Assembly (NCBI GenBank): GCA_002296285.1
Contig: DBHX01000048.1
Location: 20,407-26,759 of the forward strand
From: a bacterium UBP8_UBA817
Lineage (GTDB): Bacteria > Margulisbacteria > Marinamargulisbacteria > UBA817
DNA: 6,353 nucleotides
Reading direction: 5' to 3'
The stretch's first letter is position 1. Every line of letters begins with the position of its first letter. Position numbers and translations under genes: made by a program. This document shows positions 5,310 to 6,353 of the stretch, one piece after another. The notes under the pieces are model-generated. The model was not told where the DNA came from. It searched no databases and saw only the letters and a program-made list of their open reading frames with translations.

Positions 5310-6164
5310 ATGAAAAATGATAAGAAAAACAAAGCCATAACGTTGGTTGAGGCATTGCCTTACATTAAACAATTTAGTGGCAAAATTATGGTGATTAAAT
5401 ATGGTGGTTCGTTGATGGTCAATGAAGCTCTGCGCGAAACATTTGCGAAAGATGTTGTGTTGCTACGTTATGTTGGAATTAAGCCCGTGATTGTGCATGG
5501 GGGAGGAAAAGAAATTACCAAATGGATGTCAAAACTTGGCAAAGAAGCCGTATTTATTGATGGCCAACGATTCACGGATAAGGAAACTATGGAACTGACG
5601 GAAATGGTGTTGTCTGGGAAAGTGAATAACGAAATTGTGTCGTTACTCAATCAACATGGTGGCAAAGCGGTGACGCTTTCAGGGAAATCGGCCAATATTT
5701 TTAATGCCAAACGGATTCGCTCTAAAAAAGATCAAGATTTGGGATTAGTGGGGACCATTGAATCCGTGGATACCCGCTTGATTCATACCTTATGTGATGA
5801 CGGGTACATTCCAGTGATCTCATCGGTGGGTTCGGATCAAAAGGGTGAAACCTTAAACTTAAATGCCGATAACGTTGCTAGTGCTGTGGCACGGTATTTG
5901 GAATGCAAAAAGTTGATTTATTTAACGGATGTGGATGGCTTGATGGTTGAAAAAAAATTGGTATCACAGGTATCAGAACAAGAAGCGGAAGACTTATTGC
6001 TTCATCCGGATGTTCAGGGTGGCATGTTGCCGAAATTGGAATGTTCCTTGGCCGCAGTTAAAGGTGGTGTTGAGTCCGTTCATATTATAAATGGTTCCAC
6101 GGAACATGCCGTATTATTGGAAATGTTTACCGATCGTGGAATTGGGACAATGGTTTCTCAATGA
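5310..6164 (+). CDS. argB: N-acetylglutamate kinase, probably arginine-inhibited type
   Basis: Phosphorylates N-acetylglutamate with ATP, the second step of arginine synthesis; amino-acid-kinase fold, cytoplasmic, 284 residues. Catalytic and binding landmarks are Lys30 in VIKYGG, HGGGKE (63-68), Arg87 in DGQRFTD (substrate), Asn183 and Asp187 in LNLNADN, DVDGLM (207-212) and Lys242 in GGMLPK, matching E. coli Lys8, Arg66, Asn158, Asp162 and Lys217. It is longer than the arginine-insensitive E. coli dimer (258) and has an N-terminal helix segment (TLVEALPYIKQF, 11-22) plus the C-terminal motif with STEH (263-266), Glu271 and GIGTM (277-281). These are hallmarks of hexameric, arginine-feedback-inhibited kinases, which suits a pathway with ArgJ. 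The ATG has a Shine-Dalgarno six bases away. The stop overlaps the argF start (ATGA), so the two are one transcription unit. Confidence 0.97.
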   Translation: MKNDKKNKAITLVEALPYIKQFSGKIMVIKYGGSLMVNEALRETFAKDVVLLRYVGIKPVIVHGGGKEITKWMSKLGKEAVFIDGQRFTDKETMELTEMVLSGKVNNEIVSLLNQHGGKAVTLSGKSANIFNAKRIRSKKDQDLGLVGTIESVDTRLIHTLCDDGYIPVISSVGSDQKGETLNLNADNVASAVARYLECKKLIYLTDVDGLMVEKKLVSQVSEQEAEDLLLHPDVQGGMLPKLECSLAAVKGGVESVHIINGSTEHAVLLEMFTDRGIGTMVSQ

Positions 6165-6353
6165 CCCACTTCTTAAATATTTCAGATATTCAAGCGGCTG
6201 ATATCCAATGGATACTTCAGCGAGCCACTGTGTTGCAATCGGATCAGCCTCAGGTATTGGCTGGAAAATCCATTGGGATGATCTTTGAAAAACCATCCAA
6301 CCGGACGCGGTTGTCCTTGGAAGTTGGGCTACATAAGTTAGGGGGAAACGCGG
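6161..6353 (+). CDS. argF: Ornithine carbamoyltransferase, 3' end outside window
   Basis: Converts ornithine and carbamoyl phosphate to citrulline. Only the first 64 residues are present. They begin HFLNISDIQAADIQWIL, typical of the helical carbamoyl-phosphate domain, and reach the carbamoyl-phosphate loop FEKPSNRTR (42-50) followed by EVGLHKLGG (54-62). The usual loop is S-T-R-T-R; here the second position is Asn47, an uncommon substitution, but the catalytic Ser46, Arg48, Thr49 and Arg50 are kept. The ATG at 6161 overlaps the argB stop as ATGA with no strong Shine-Dalgarno, so translation is probably coupled to argB. An aspartate carbamoyltransferase is unlikely given the arg context and the FEKPS-RTR form. 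The opening residues resemble alphaproteobacterial enzymes (weak impression from memory). Confidence 0.93.
   Translation, partial: MTHFLNISDIQAADIQWILQRATVLQSDQPQVLAGKSIGMIFEKPSNRTRLSLEVGLHKLGGNA

Noticed and set aside
5039..5338. Minus-strand 99-codon frame across the spacer before argB
   Set aside because: No ribosome site at any candidate start, biased Lys/Phe/Arg composition, and it runs over the argB promoter and start; it looks like AT-rich chance.
1..6353. tRNA, rRNA, CRISPR array, insertion sequence or phage attachment site
   Set aside because: Read through both strands for cloverleaf T-loop motifs, regularly spaced repeats, transposase motifs and terminal inverted repeats; none seen.

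Overview
The window is bacterial and AT-rich. It is organised around de novo arginine biosynthesis. Four arg genes lie on the + strand in pathway-cluster order: the 3' part of argC (N-acetyl-glutamyl-phosphate reductase), argJ (ornithine acetyltransferase), argB (N-acetylglutamate kinase) and the 5' end of argF (ornithine carbamoyltransferase). They are not contiguous. A small heme-less ferritin-like protein sits between argC and argJ. A minus-strand NAD(P)-dependent reductase and a frameshifted gene for an unknown membrane protein sit between argJ and argB. ArgF begins like proteobacterial (especially alphaproteobacterial) enzymes, but the taxon cannot be fixed from this sequence and that placement is weak.

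Layout: argC end (1-831); short AT-rich spacer with a Fur/ARG-box-like palindrome (832-916); ferritin-like gene (917-1336); 324-base non-coding stretch ending in the argJ promoter (1337-1660); argJ (1661-2833); convergent SDR-type reductase overlapping argJ by 4 bp at the stop codons (2830-3855, minus); divergent control region with a 14-bp palindrome and a promoter candidate on each strand (3856-4043); unknown membrane protein gene with a one-base frame break in a run of seven T (4044-5101); spacer with palindromes and the argB promoter (5102-5309); argB (5310-6164) overlapping argF (6161 to the window end) by ATGA.

Working together: ArgB, ArgC and ArgJ supply acetylated intermediates and release ornithine, and ArgF converts ornithine to citrulline. 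An ArgJ recycles the acetyl group (cyclic pathway). ArgB here has the N-terminal helix and C-terminal motif of arginine-inhibited hexameric kinases, so feedback control at ArgB is the expected design. The most notable points are an argJ promoter whose predicted +1 falls exactly on the A of the start ATG (a leaderless messenger), an ArgJ C-terminus that seems one residue short where the convergent gene overlaps it, and the frame break at a correctly phased slippery heptamer in an unrecognised membrane protein.
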